NCBI GenBank assembly: GCA_009599575.1
Contig: VWND01000078.1
Coordinates: forward strand, 186,001 to 250,000
Direction: 5' to 3'
DNA from: Blumeriella jaapii
Lineage: Eukaryota; Ascomycota; Leotiomycetes; Helotiales; Drepanopezizaceae
DNA: 64,000 nucleotides
Of this stretch, positions 44,363 through 56,546 are shown piece after piece (position 1 is the first letter of the stretch; each line of letters starts with the position of its first letter). Both the position numbers and the translations under genes were made by a program. Below the pieces are notes generated by a model. The model saw nothing but the letters and a program-made list of their open reading frames with translations. It ran no database searches and was not told the DNA's origin.

Positions 44363-46669
44363 ATGGCCAAAAGCACCAAGAAATCGACTCGAAAATTCGA
44401 GAAGAACCATCTCAAGGACACGCTCGAGAAGCGCAAGGCCGGTGCGAAGATCAAGCAGAGAAATCAGGTCAAGGCCAAGCGACAAGCTCGCAATGCGAAG
44501 GACGCAGAATTCGAAGGCAAGGCTGGAGAGGAAGCCTCCCAGGCGAAGAAGCCTATGAAGGAGGATCCTTTTGGAAAGATGAACGTGGATGATTTCTTTC
44601 AAGGCGGCTTCGAGATTCCGGAAAAGCCTGCGAAAATAGGGAAAGGCAAAGCTGCGACGGAGAAATTGGGGAAGAGAAAGCGAGAAAAGCCCGCGGAAGA
44701 GGAGGAGGATAACTCCTCGGAGGCGTCTTTTGAGGAGGCGCCTGTTCAAAGTGATAGTGAGGACGGCAGTGGGACCGAGGACGACGTGGGAATGAGTAAG
44801 GGTGCTATGGATGCGTTGGCGAGCAAGGACCCAGATTTTTACAAATATCTGAAAGAGAACGACCCCGAAGCTCTCGATTTCGACGAAGATGACAATCTAT
44901 CAGAGGTCGATGCTTTGAGTGGGAGCGAAGACGAGCAGCCAAAGAAGAAAAAGAGGAAATCCCAGAAAGCTCCGGCCGAGAAAGTTGAGGAAGAAGCCTC
45001 TGGATCGGAAGCTGAAGACACTTCAGAGCTTACAAAAGAGATGGTCAGCAAGTGGACGAAGGCAATGGAAGATCAACATTCGCTACGAGCCATGCGACAA
45101 GTCGTGCTTGCGTTCAGAGCAGCTGCGCATGTCAATGAGGATGATGGGAAGGAGTACAAGTACACCATTTCAAATTCCGAGGTTTATCACCAATTGCTGG
45201 TCACGGCCCTGACGCATGTTCCCAAGGTTCTCAACCAGCATATTCCAGTCAAGGAGACAGCTGCTGGGAAAGTTCGCGTCTCAACAGACTCGAAGAAGTT
45301 CAAGACCTTAACCGCACTCCTGAAATCCTATACATCTTCGATACACCACCTCCTTACTGTCTTATCCGACGCGCCGACACTCAAGCTTGCCCTCTCTTCA
45401 ATCACTCCGCTGCTCCCGTACCTTCTGTCGTTCAAGAAGGTTCTCAAGAGCATTGTCAAGACTGTCGTCGATATCTGGTCAGATGCCTCTAGCGACGAAG
45501 CCACGCGGATTACAGCGTTCCTGGTGCTGCGCAGACTAGCAGTGATTGGAGATCCAGGATTACGTGAAGCCGTTCTGAAGACTGTCTACCAGGGGTTGAT
45601 CAAGGGGAGTCGAAGCACAACTGTACACACCATCCAGGGCATCAACTTGATGAAGAATTCGGCGGCAGAACTTTGGGGTATCGATCCCGGTGTTGGATAC
45701 GCTACCGGCTTCACTTTCATACGCCAGCTTGCTATCCATCTCCGTAGCAGCATCACAAACAACCAGCACGAATCCTACAAGACGGTCTACAACTGGCAAT
45801 ACGTACATTCCCTGGACTTCTGGTCCTGCGTCCTGTCAGAGCATTGCAGTCCTGTGAAGGAGGCCGAGAACGGCAAAGAATCCGAGTTGCGATCCCTGAT
45901 CTACCCAACCGTGCAAGTCACACTCGGAGCTATGCGGTTAATTCCAACCTCTACATACTTTCCTCTTCGCTTCCACCTGATGCGCTCTCTCCTCAGACTG
46001 TCTCGCGCAACCGGCACGTACATCCCCCTAGCATCAGCGCTCTTAGAAGTCCTCAACTCAGCCGAGATGAAGAAGCCTCCCAAGGCCAGCACACTCAAAG
46101 GTCTTGATTTCGCCTCGAATTACAAGGCGCAGAAAGCCTACCTACGAACAAGAGTCTACCAAGACGGCATTGGAGAGCAAGTCACCGAGCTCCTCTCCGA
46201 GTTCTTTGTTCTCTGGTCAACCAACATTGCTTTCCCCGAATTAGCACTCCCCGTCGTAGTCATGCTGAAGCGCTGGTTAAAGGACGCCAACAACAAGGCC
46301 ACGGGCAACAAAAACAACAAAGTCAATTCTGCGCTTGTGCTCCTGCTACAGAAGATTGAAGTCAACGCGAAGTTCATCGAGGACAAGCGGGCCAAGGTCG
46401 AGTTTGCGCCCAACAATAGAGCCGGTGTCGACAACTTCTTGAAAGGCTTCGAGTGGGAGAAGACCCCGCTTGGTGCCTTTGTTTTGGGGCAGCGAAAGCA
46501 GCGCGAGGAGAAAGTCAGGTTGCTGGAGGAGGGGCGGAGAGAAGAGGACCGGAAGCGGAAACTGGATCGGGAGCAGGAGACGAAGGCTGGTAGTGATGAA
46601 CAGTTAGAGGATGCTGAGGAGGAATTTACCTCTGAGATTGGGTTTGAGTCCGAGGAAGATGATGAGTAG
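44363..46669 (+). CDS. noc2: Noc2, ribosome-biogenesis factor
   Basis: A single exon of 768 aa. The N-terminus is strongly basic (MAKSTKKSTRKFEKNHLKDTLEKRK...), typical of nucleolar targeting. Acidic Glu/Asp/Ser tracts follow (EEEEDNSSEASFEEAP, SDSEDGSGTEDDVG). The conserved helical Noc2 domain runs from about residue 290: KFKTLTALLKSYTSSIHHLL, FLVLRRLAVIGDP, GINLMKNSAAELWGID, YKTVYNWQYVHSLDFWSCVLSEH, PLRFHLMRSLLRLSRATGTYIPLASALLEVLNS and FPELALPVVVMLKRWLKD. The C-terminus is charged and acidic. Noc2 forms complexes with Noc1 and Noc3 that move pre-60S particles from nucleolus to nucleoplasm. The protein is full length. Confidence 0.95.
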   Translation: MAKSTKKSTRKFEKNHLKDTLEKRKAGAKIKQRNQVKAKRQARNAKDAEFEGKAGEEASQAKKPMKEDPFGKMNVDDFFQGGFEIPEKPAKIGKGKAATEKLGKRKREKPAEEEEDNSSEASFEEAPVQSDSEDGSGTEDDVGMSKGAMDALASKDPDFYKYLKENDPEALDFDEDDNLSEVDALSGSEDEQPKKKKRKSQKAPAEKVEEEASGSEAEDTSELTKEMVSKWTKAMEDQHSLRAMRQVVLAFRAAAHVNEDDGKEYKYTISNSEVYHQLLVTALTHVPKVLNQHIPVKETAAGKVRVSTDSKKFKTLTALLKSYTSSIHHLLTVLSDAPTLKLALSSITPLLPYLLSFKKVLKSIVKTVVDIWSDASSDEATRITAFLVLRRLAVIGDPGLREAVLKTVYQGLIKGSRSTTVHTIQGINLMKNSAAELWGIDPGVGYATGFTFIRQLAIHLRSSITNNQHESYKTVYNWQYVHSLDFWSCVLSEHCSPVKEAENGKESELRSLIYPTVQVTLGAMRLIPTSTYFPLRFHLMRSLLRLSRATGTYIPLASALLEVLNSAEMKKPPKASTLKGLDFASNYKAQKAYLRTRVYQDGIGEQVTELLSEFFVLWSTNIAFPELALPVVVMLKRWLKDANNKATGNKNNKVNSALVLLLQKIEVNAKFIEDKRAKVEFAPNNRAGVDNFLKGFEWEKTPLGAFVLGQRKQREEKVRLLEEGRREEDRKRKLDREQETKAGSDEQLEDAEEEFTSEIGFESEEDDE

Positions 46670-47421
46670 AGCTGTACAGTGATGCCAGGTCATGCTGTCC
46701 GGAGTCTGGCGCACGAAAATTAGTTGGGATGTATGTGATTGGCGTTCCAGATCTATAGAGGGTATGGAGGTGTACGTCAACTAAAAATGTCTAAGCTACA
46801 TAGGCCTTGTACCGACCTTCCTCTCGAGCTTCCTCTTTCCCAATAGAGCAACAAGCATGCCCCCTCGTCTTCTTTCTCCATCCGTCTCTCTTCACGTAGT
46901 ACATCATCGTTGCCCGCCGTCTTGTATTGATCTACTATTTTCCGTAGCTTCTACATCCAGTCAGCCATACTTCCGGATTTCCAGACTGCGCACTTGGGAA
47001 TACAAGAACCGAACCGGAAGAACGTATCCAATTACGCCTGTAGGCTGGAACCTGAATCATCGAATGACCAGAGACTTCTCTTAGAAATCTGATGTGGTTT
47101 TCTGTTGGCTCGTTTTCTTTGTTTTTGCCCAATCCATTTCTCTAAGCGTTCTTGATTGATTACTTTTTCATTGGCCTGGCGCCGGCTGACGACGACCCTT
47201 CGCTAATTAAAAACTCCCTTACACAGAATCGAAACACGCAGTCTATGCTCATCACTCGCCAGGCTCTACCTGCACCCAGATCTCACCACGGTGATCCGTA
47301 CGGTTCCCCAGCACCCCGATCGTGCCCGCATCTAAACATTCATTCGAGTAAGGGGTGGAAAACGACATCAATCGGACCTATCGCACTCATCGTCAGTCTC
47401 TTGCTCCGCCAACACAACCTG
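46670..47421. other. Intergenic region
   Basis: Convergent 3' ends. No gene, repeat or RNA is recognised. Confidence 0.5.
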
Positions 47422-48129
47422 TTAAAAAGCAGACTTACTCATCTGGACGGCACTTGTTTTCCCGTCAACACTCCACTCCCAATCGGTCCCGAACTCAAAA
47501 AGACCCTGAACATACGTGGTGTAGACCACTATACGACGCATGGGTCAGTCTCTCTCTCATCATCGCCATCATTCCCACTTTCCACCGTGGGCAAGGGGAA
47601 GGGGAAGGGAAAACATACTGCCCGGCTCTGGCAAAAGCTTCAAATACTCCCGCCCGCCAATGCACGCCCACCCGAAATTCCCGATCAATTGTCGATAGTC
47701 CGGCGGCGGCGGCTGATCCACCAACCTCGCCTCATGATACATTTTTGGGGCATCTCCCTTGTAGTATAAGAATCTCTTAAACTCTTCCGGCTTTTCCGGG
47801 ACCGCAGGGAAGCGCGCCAATGAGGAACTTAAAAGCTTGTCCTCGAGGGTGAACTTCACGTCCAAGATACCTGATGCCAGGTCGAACCTGAGTTTGGGTA
47901 TGGCGATGGCTTCTACGTCTGGGTCGAAATCGTCGGACTTTAAAAAGGCCTTATCCACCCCATTAAGTGCCGTCAATAAGAAGCGGCATGGGAGCGAGGT
48001 GTAGGTTTCCGTTCGAGGGGGGTTGGAGCAGGCTGGGGGTTCCTGGGGAAAGTCGCAAGGTTCGATTGCTGCTGCTGAGAGGCTGATCAGGCCCGAGAGA
48101 GAGACCATCAGAGCTAGAGGGTACTGCAT
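47422..48129 (-). CDS. Small secreted protein, unknown family (205 aa)
   Basis: Exons 48129-47619 and 47528-47422, joined by a 90-bp intron (GTATGT...GTATAG), give 205 aa. Without splicing the frame runs on to 47569 with an unlikely LPLPLAHGG tail, so the spliced end (MVYTTYVQGLFEFGTDWEWSVD..., TAA at 47422) is preferred. Residues 1-21 form a signal peptide. The mature chain starts IEPCDFPQEPPACSNPP, has four cysteines, and contains LRFDLASGILDVKFTLEDKL and YLKLLPEPG. No family is recognised; the form fits an extracellular protein. It lies at the border of an AT-rich, gene-poor stretch. Confidence 0.6.
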
Positions 48130-50557
48130 GTTGTATTCTTGGACACTTCGTAGTCTGTGTGTAGCTATTGTATACGTCAAGGTAATGTGGGACTTGTTGA
48201 TAAGAGTGATGTGAATACTGGCACGGCATCTCGAGGTTATATGCGTACTAGAGTCAATGTCTGCAATTTATTTTAGTTCGATTTTAGCCGGAAAATCTGT
48301 CTCGAGTTCTTGTATGAATGTCTTGGGGTAGAACTCTCAAACGTTACGACTGTGTCTGGTCTAATTCAATCTCGTTAATAAAAACAGGAGATCAAACGTT
48401 CCGGAAAGCCAATTATCCTCAGACAGCGCCAAGAGGCCAGTCGAGAATCAGCAGTATTCTTCACATTCCTTTGCACATCCGACTTAGGAGCATTTAGATT
48501 CTGATTTTTTTTGTTCTAATCCCCAAGTACTCCATCACTATCTTTTGAACCTTGCGGAGGGGCGAGGGGCGTTTGCACACAAGCGAGATCGTTTCTCGGG
48601 CCGTGTTGACATGCTTTCCTTTTTTGGCGAGAATAACCAGTAAGGAAGGCTCTTGCGCACAGCGTGCTTGTCAGCATTTCAAATAAATGATTTATGAACA
48701 GGGTTAATTACGTGACCCAAGCATGTCGATCATAATAGGTTCTGATTTTACTCCATGTTGATACATCGGTCCACTGAGTTTCATGCAAATTGAGTGCTCC
48801 TTTTGATACGTATAAGAGTCTGCCAATTTGTGGCAGAGGCCGGAAACACCTAAAATTACGATATGACATGGATTTTGGACAATCTCTCTGTAACAATCTA
48901 CAGTACTACAGTACATAGTTAAATGCAGTTAAAGGTGCAAGGCATTAAAGGGTTTTTTACTTGGCCTTTCCGCATTTCACATCCTTCAAATGGAGCTATT
49001 TGTTGGAATGTTATGTATGGTTGTTAGCCTGAGCCATAAATCGGCAGACTCACAGCCATCTTTAGAAGTGCTCTTGCAGTACAGCCAAGTCGTGACCCGG
49101 ATTGAAGCCAAAAGGCTTGAATGCCTAGCCCAGTGTGGATCTCAGTACATGAAAATTAGGGTCGCAATTAACCCTCCAAGCTTTTCTCTTCGCTTCAAGT
49201 GCCGCCGTATTCATTCTGACACAGCTGTAAGAACCAGGTCATTCAGACCCCTCAAACTAGCTCAAATGAGTATTAAGAAAATATAAACTATTTTATTTTT
49301 AATAAAAATATTGTCTAGGATGATAAGGATGATATTACCTAACGTCTAGAGGGACCAGGAGGGCATTTAAAAACGTGCCCAGCTGGGGATTTTTGTTTAC
49401 AAGGGACCTTCGAGTAAGAATTTGTATAGAAGAAAAATTTCCCCATCGAATCTGTCTCTAATTCAACGAATACATATCGTCGATAAACCAGCTTAAGCAT
49501 TCGCACAAATCCATAACTTCGATATACCTTTTCACGAACGTCGCTTTCAGTCCACGAGCAAACGTTTTGTTTCTTCGAAATCGCGAAGCAGCGAATTTCC
49601 CTTTCATATATGAAACGCTTTCCGTTTTCCCAAAACCGTAGCTACGTCTTTTTTTTTAGCGCAATGCTTATCAGTTTAAATGAATCTCGTCGTAGTATTC
49701 GAAATCCAAAAGTCTTCGTGACGGAGTTGAATTGTATATAAGGCAACGCTGTCGTAAGCGCAGTCGAAGAAAAAAGACGCAAGTCGCCAAAAAAAAAGCG
49801 GCGCGCTCAATCACAATTGTCGAGTTTTTTTTTTTTTTTTTTTGGATAAATATGCGTACGTGGCCGGTCGTGCATCGATGCGATGCGGTATCACCGAATT
49901 TACGTTTTGCTTCAGCTTCCGTGAAAGCTGGCGTTTCTGACCGGCTATTCAGATATTTGTTGAAAACACTGAAGGTTCGTAGTCAGCGCATCGTACCGGC
50001 TCAAAGATCCGTTTTCGTTGGCCCGTATTATCTAGGAAGGTGCTCGTGCTGCCCTAGAACCTGCGTTTTCCTGGAATTACATATATAGAAAAAATCTACA
50101 GTAGTATATAGTAGTATCTGTTATCCTCAAAAGCAAGCATTTCGAGGCTACCATCTTTTTAAATGAAACATAGCTAAAACGTAAAACACGAGTACGAGCT
50201 TCATACATATCCCCCGTACCACAAGGGGCCGACCACCCTTCACATCGTATTCCGGTGTTATTACCTAAACTAGCTTTTAAAAGTCAGGCCCAGAGTTGCA
50301 ATGGCGGTACGAGTTGCAGATCACGCGTGAATGACATCAGAAATCGACAGCTGCGGCATGTTGCTGAGTTTCTATGAGCAGAATGCTAGTCGCAAATCAC
50401 ACAACAGACCGGAAAAGCTTCAAAATCACCCACCAAGGCATCTAAGCCTGCTATGTCGGTCCAAACCCTTTCTGTATGCATCCCAAAAATCCTAAGCCGA
50501 TACTTGCCGCCAACTCGATGAGGTCTTGTGCTGCCCGTTTCCGCGAGGTACTATCCG
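48130..50557. other. AT-rich gene-poor region
   Basis: About 2.4 kb, mostly AT-rich, with long A and T runs (49653-49661 and 49825-49843). The open frames found are short and lack recognisable protein. It may hold decayed mobile-element sequence, but no terminal repeats or transposase motif can be identified. Confidence 0.5.
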
Positions 50558-51378
50558 CTACTCGTACGCAATATGGACAACAACTTCAATCTTCTTGAAG
50601 ATGCCTCCAGAATCTGTGCTGGCGTTAGCAGCGCGCGCGAACTGTCAATAGCAATTGGTTGCTTACTCGCAGCTCGGCCATTGAATTCATCGACCAACCA
50701 CACGGATGAGTACCCTTTCTGGAATGCTCCCGAATCTGCAACAAAGATCTCTGAGTCTGAAATCAGTCTGATGCTCATGGAAAAATGCACGAGTTGGCGG
50801 AGCCAAGAGAGAAATGGGCTTCAAAGTGATAACATACTCCCGTATGGCTGGATCAGCACCAACGCAACGGTTCCGTCCACGCATTGGAACTTGAGCGCCC
50901 CCTCAAGCTCAACGAAGTCTGACAAAGTGCCGGAGGCACCCATGAGGTAGACATTGGAACTGCCATCCTTGTCTGGTGTCTTAGCGTACATTAAGTTGTC
51001 GTGATACGTATCTTTCTGGCCACCACCATTGGCTGGGAACGGGACCAGGAATGTGTTCATCTTTTTGTCGGTAAGAGTGAAGTTGACGATAGGTCCTTGG
51101 CTTGCTGGGCCGAATCCGGCAACAGGAATGGGGCTGCGTGGGTTGGTTGGATCGAAGTAGGTGATTGAGTAGGGGAAAGTAACACCATCCAGGGTTGCTG
51201 AGAGGGTAAAGTTGCAGTTGAGGTTGTAAATAGATCCATGACCGAGGAAGAGTTGTTCCAGCGCGTTATTGTCCGAGCAGGTGCGGACGGTGGATCTAGT
51301 GCAGAGATCATCGGCTGCGTGGACTTGAGGCAACACGATTGTAGTGAGGAGCAGGAACTGGACGAGGAAGTGTGCCAT
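50558..51378 (-). CDS. Secreted protein, unknown family (221 aa)
   Basis: Exons 51378-50838, 50735-50667 and 50613-50558 give 221 aa, all splice phases closing; introns are 102 bp and 53 bp (GCTAACG branch). Residues 1-21 are a clear signal peptide (MAHFLVQFLLLTTIVLPQVHA). The mature chain has LCTRSTVRTCSDNNALEQLF, CNFTLSATLDGVTFPYSITYFDP, PIVNFTLTDKKMNTFLVPFP and VYLMGASGTLSDFVELEGALKFQC, with two NFT glycosylation sites and a beta-rich look. The last two exons (GAFQKGYSSVWLVDEF, GGIFKKIEVVVHIAYE) are inferred from splice signals. An extracellular role is expected; function unknown. Confidence 0.62.
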
Positions 51379-52102
51379 GGTGTTCAGTTAGGAGGGCAGG
51401 TCAAGTGTTGACGCGGAGATGAGTTCGTTGAAGGGTGAACCAAAATGCCAAAAGTCGAGTTGACAAGAAGAGGAAATGAAATCGTTTAGGACGACAAGAG
51501 TTGATAGATATGAGAGTGCTAACCGTAGCATTGAGGAGGAAGGCGTTTCCCTTTGCAACTGCGTCTGGAGTGGGAAACTGCTGCTCTCTCCGTAGCACCG
51601 AATATCCTCCTACTCAACCCCATGAACGACTCCGCCGGTACATACTTAGGCATCTCACACCGTCTTCGCATTGAAGGAGCCAAAAAAGATATTTCGGCAA
51701 GGTTCCAAGGCTACTCATGTGAGATCTGAGAAAATTCCCACTCTGCCTGATGAACGTTCTACCTGAGCAGAACCATCAACCACCAGAAAAAAACGACGAG
51801 CACGGAAGAGACTATCACACACACAAAGTAGCCGCGCAAAGCATTGATCATAGATACAACCACAAGAGATAAATAACAGAAGATACATACAAAAGGAAGT
51901 ATGTTTTCCGGGCGCCTTAGTGACGCCGGCAAAACCGAGGGGTATCTAAAAGAAACAGTTTCCATCCTCCGTACTGGTAAAGTCAAAACGAGTGTATGCA
52001 TACTCCAACACACCGCACGCATCGGCGTACGTAGAGACGCATCGAGCCTTATACTCCCAACGTGTCTCTGACCCTCGAGCGCAATGTCCGCGCCGAAAGC
52101 TC
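51379..52102. other. Intergenic region
   Basis: Short frames only. It should include the promoter of the secreted protein gene at its left end. Confidence 0.45.
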
Positions 52103-54600
52103 TCAGACCGTGATGCTAACGTGCTTCCTGCCCTCCGCCTCTTCAATGTGAAAACCAAACACCAACCTAAACAGATCCTTCAAGAACGAGTATTGTCCAC
52201 TCCGCATCATCCACCCAACGCTCTTCGCAACATCAATCGCGCTGGCGTTCTTGCCCACAGCCGGCAGAGCCTTCGAGCTCCGGAAAGTCGGATCGCTCAA
52301 GATCAGATTCCGATATGCCGTGAGCAGGTTGGCGTGTGCGGGTAGTGGACCAAACGAGCCTGTAGGCAGGGCTTTGATGAAGCTCTGGAAGGCTGGCGGG
52401 TCGGATGGATGTGGCTTAGTGGAAGTGGGGGTTGTGCGAGAGAAGCCGACGTTCATGGCGGCTTTCAGGATAAGGATTTTGAGTCGGGTGAGGTTGGCGT
52501 CTTCGAGCCTTGCTGCCGTAGTGGTGACTGTGCTATTGGATTTTGCGCTTCCTTGCGAATACCCGGATAAGGTGGAGGTGGCACTTGACCACCTGGAGTT
52601 GGCTGGCCGGCTGCCTTCGGTGCCAAGAACCATAATGTTGGGAATGTTGGGCGAGTTTGCTTCGGGTGAGATGGGAGTATCTTCGAATTCAGTAGTGGGC
52701 GTCTCAGGGTTATATCGTGTGCCGAGGTTTTCTGGCTGTTCGAGGCTCTCGAACAAACTGCCTAAGCTGCTGCTCTTGGCGTGAGACGACCGACTCATCT
52801 GGTCAGATATCTGGGTGAAGGTTGGTTGTGAGGGCCTCGGCGTCCCTCGCTCCGGTCGCACTTGAGTCCACCCCTCTCGGAAAAGGTCACATAGCTCCCA
52901 GCAGGCCTGGACGGCCGACCCGAGGAGCTCTTCATCTGGGGCCTTGCCTTCACGCTTATTTTGGCGGAGACTGAACAACATCTCGGCTAGCCCCCAGCAC
53001 GCTCGAAGCAGAGCATCAGTCTCTTCGGCAAGCTCGTTTCGTTGTTTCATCAGCCTGTGGCAAAGGGTGACGTAGAAGTCCAAGGTTCGCTCTCGGAACG
53101 CTTCCGGTAGATTCCGATCATGTGTGTTGTAGAGGTGATTGTTGAGTTCGAAGCTAACTCGCAAAACAGAATCATCCACCTCGTCTTTCCGTTGACGAAC
53201 TTCAAATAGCGCCTGGCAGAAGTCCCGGCATAGATCCAGAGTCGGCCTCACATAGGAGTCGTGGTCCTCATCTCGGCTATCATACAGCTTTTGGCACAGC
53301 TTCCAGCAGCACTTCCAGGCGGTTTCGTGAGCATCCCTGGTTCCAGAAAAGCTAAAAATTCTTTCTCGGTGAATCGAGCTTAAACTTGCAAGGGTATTAC
53401 ATAACGTCCAGCACTCTTTCAGAGCGGTTTTCAGAGCCTGGACCTCCTCGTTGGAACTGTGAACAGTCCGAACATCGAAGTCATCCTCTTCACTGCCACG
53501 GTGATCTTCGGGGATCCCTGCCAAACCATGAGTAAAGAAATGCTCCAGCGATCGCACGAAGACAAACCTTCGAGGCTGTGGGCGCTGCTGGATCGAACCG
53601 ACCCTCCATGCTCGTTGGTGGCGAGGGCCTCAACCTCTTGCCGAGTCTGGGCTCGAGGCGTAGCATCTTCTAGTCCGTACCTGACAGGCGTCACGTCTGT
53701 GGAAATAGGTGGAGGTGAGACTGGGCTCGGTTGCGCACTCTGAGTTGACTTAGTGCTTGTTTGTATAGATGGTCAGAGTGCGGCACAAAGTACCTTGTCT
53801 TTAGGGACCCGTAGATCTACCCTGATGTTTGATGGAACAATTTGTTCTTGCTGGTAAGGAGTAGGAGTAGATCTGTCGGCTGGCGGTGGGCTCCGCACAG
53901 CAGTGAGATTGTTCAGGATGTTCTAGGATACTCAGTTACGTCCTCGACAGCGGCTACTTTCTAGCACAATGGAACTCACGAATTGTCCAAACCCTTCCGG
54001 CGCGTGTATGACGGAAATTGATTCATCTTCTGATGTGGATCTGATATGATCAGGCAGGTTTGTGCTAAGTCTCTTCAACTATGATTCGGGTCAGACATGC
54101 CACCCAACTTCGGTGTCGCACGTACCGTAGCCTGCGAGTCCCCGGATCCGACGGGCCTCGGGGGCGACGGTCGGACTTCCTGCTCCTGTACATCATCTGC
54201 GATCTCGTCCTCAATCTCAGTTGACTCCGTGCCGTTCGAAGTAACGGGTGATGGCCCCACCATATCGTTTGGGCTTATGATCATGTGTAGCCCGTTCGTA
54301 GAGTGGCCGTCCCTTGATTTTGGTCGAAGAAGTGATGGCTCCTGTGCGCTGTACGTCGAGCTGTATACATCAGTACGAGAATAATAGCCTGGGCCGTTGT
54401 TGTACATACAGCGACTGGTAACGCGGTGAATTGTTTATGACCGGAGAATTCGGAGAGAGCGAGAAGTCGGTATGAGGAGAGAGGGCTGACATGGCATTGC
54501 CTGGAGACGAAGAGACCAAGGGACTCTCTACGGCCATTGCGGGTACCAGGCTCATTTGCTTGTTTTCCTGAAAGGCCTCTGGGATATCGGTGGTCGACAC
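52103..54600 (-). CDS. Conserved fungal protein of unknown function
   Basis: A multi-exon gene: about 54600 (start uncertain, first ATG 54555) to 54410, 54360-54126, 54072-53980, 53922-53794, 53739 to about 53640, then the large exon to 52103. The N-terminal third is disordered and Ser/Pro-rich (SALSPHTDFSLSPNSP, GLHMIISPNDMVGPSPVTS). The core is helical and conserved: FVFVRSLEHFFTHGLAG, LKECWTLCNTLASLSSIHRERIFSF, CCWKLCQKLYDSRDE, SFELNNHLYNTHDRNLPEAFRERTLDFYVTLCHRLMKQR, LLGSAVQACWELCDLFREGW. The C-terminus carries a second conserved block, TFRSSKALPAVGKNASAIDVAKSVGWMMRSGQYSFLKDLFRLVFGFHIEEAEG. The fifth junction needs a short intron (GTTGAG donor, near 53639) to change frame; it is the weakest part. 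I recognise it as a family common in Pezizomycotina but know no function. Confidence 0.72.
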
Positions 54601-55851
54601 TCAATACTGGACGTATAGTTGTACAGTAGGAGGGGCAAGTACTATGCAAGATAACAGCCGAGTTCACACACGGCTGTCGTAAGGCGCCGACCAGTTGCTC
54701 ACAGGCAGCAGGGCTCCCGACCAGAGTTGGTGTAAGACGCTCCAGGCTGAATGGCGCTCTCGGTGTTGGGCTGGAGCCTTTCCTATGGGAGCTGGGGATT
54801 GACTATTGGGACCAGGTAGAAGAGGAGTATATGTAGCAGTATGTAGCCAACGGAGATGCATTTGACCATTTGATGGAAGTACCGCAGGACCGTCGCAGCA
54901 GCTGCATGTCGCAAAGGTCGCTACCGTAGGTATCGGTATGTGGATATGTCGGTATCTGTACGAAAGCACTGCACTCGTCTTTCGTCTTATGATACGTCGG
55001 TGTAGTCGTTGGCTTTGGTTATGGCAGCTTGACGTACTTGCTGTGCCGGCCGCGTTCCAACTGTCACAACTCCTGTATAGTAGAGGCGTAGCTGCCTGCG
55101 AGCTGGACCTTGTCTGTTGGATTCGGTCACCGTCGACAGGTATCGGTCGGTGCTTGTTTCTCCATACAAGAGATAGTTGGCGACGACAAGCTACTGGAAG
55201 CGTGAAGTCGGTCGTGTACAGAGAGCAGGGTTTGAGACATGGACTGCAAGTGGGCTGCGGAGAAACTCTTGAGTCTACCTGGGTGCTTAGGATAACTTAA
55301 CTCTGCTGTAACGACCAATGAAATCTGAGATACCCAACCAGCGTTCCAGACATTCCATGCATGCTTCGGACAGCCTTTGCCATAGTCTATCATCTTCACG
55401 CATGGCACTGCGACGACAACCGCACTTGCGCTTGCATAGCCGCCCATGTGGAGGTGTGTCTTATCAAATCCCAAGCAGCTCATGCCCATTGGATTTCTGA
55501 AAATATTGGTTTTCATTTCCGTTTGAGGTACGCTCGCCTCCAGCGGCAACGCAACTGAACGAAGCTTGATCTTTCCCGCCACGGCGCAGAGAAAGAAACA
55601 CTGTCCCGGGCATAAAGCATCCTACACCCCACACATCGCCCAAATGCATTCTGTGCCGTGTTGAATCCCGGAAACTGAGACCTTCAAGGGAGAAAATTCG
55701 TCTGATATTAACTTAATCTGCCTGCCAACAGCCTCCAACGCCGGTGAACAATGCGCCTATGTGTGATATAGCCGCTGCGAATGTTTTTGCCCGCCATCAA
55801 ACGCCTGTGCCTCTGCCTCTCGACCCATAGTTTCACATTTCCAATGCCCGT
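54601..55851. other. Intergenic region
   Basis: Contains the upstream region and perhaps a leader exon of the preceding gene. Small frames are not recognisable. Confidence 0.45.
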
Positions 55852-56336
55852 CTAAGCCAACGCGGCTTTCTTCGTGTCTCGGTCCGCGGGGTTGTATCTG
55901 TCGAGCTGTCAGATACCAGACAGAGAGCATGTCCTGCATGGCTGGCGAACGGGCGTGAAGGAGGATGCCGTGTACGTACTTGAGGAGCTTCTCGATAAGG
56001 TCGACGTGGGTCATGATCATTCTGCGGCAGCAGTATCGTGAGCAGCCCAGCTGGTCCATGGCCTCTCTGATAAGATTGTCAGGTTACTGAAAATCCCTAG
56101 GAGGAGGAGGAGGAAGAGGAGGAGGGCGAGGAGAAGGAGGATTTGCGCTCACCCATCTTGGACACCCTGATCAATAAGCTTCAAGTATCGCTCCCAGAGG
56201 TCCCCGACCACCTGTCTGGAAGTTAGAAGGAGCGCAATACAGACGACGGGCGCAAGAGGGCGCATGAGAGCGCGCATGAGAGCGCGCGAGATGAACTTGC
56301 CTTCCCGCATGAGAAGCACCGCACAGGAATGATCAT
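55852..56336 (-). CDS. rpb10: Rpb10/ABC10-beta, shared RNA polymerase subunit
   Basis: Four exons, 56336-56301, 56211-56153, 56066-55980 and 55897-55852, give 75 aa with all phases closing. The protein reads [12 protein letters not shown], then [43 protein letters not shown] and [15 protein letters not shown]. The CFSC and CSRYCCRR motifs bind the structural zinc ion. The subunit is shared by RNA polymerases I, II and III. The first intron starts with GC (AAG|GCAAGT) rather than GT; the acceptor is ACAG. Length matches the family (70-78 aa). It is divergent from utp17 with 210 bp between starts. Confidence 0.93.
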
Positions 56337-56546
56337 CTTGAGCTGGACCTTTGGAAATATCGAGTCCGACAGATAATCAAGTTTTCGGTGGTGGCTGGTT
56401 AAAGTTCTTGCATTCGAGATGTGGTCGCGTTTCTGTATCCAAAAAACGTTCTGCACTAAGATAGACAACCAGCCGAAGATTTACCGCCGAGCCTTGGCCG
56501 GCCAAAGAAAAAAAAGTTCAACGATCACCAAACCACCAACCCACAG
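56337..56546. promoter_or_regulatory. Short bidirectional promoter rpb10/utp17
   Basis: 210 bp separate the start codons of two growth-related genes, a Pol I-III subunit and an rRNA-processing factor. Co-regulation is plausible but inferred. Confidence 0.5.

Noticed and set aside
49732..50088. 118-codon frame as a transposase remnant
   Set aside because: No DDE or helix-turn-helix motif, no terminal inverted repeats and no target duplication could be seen.
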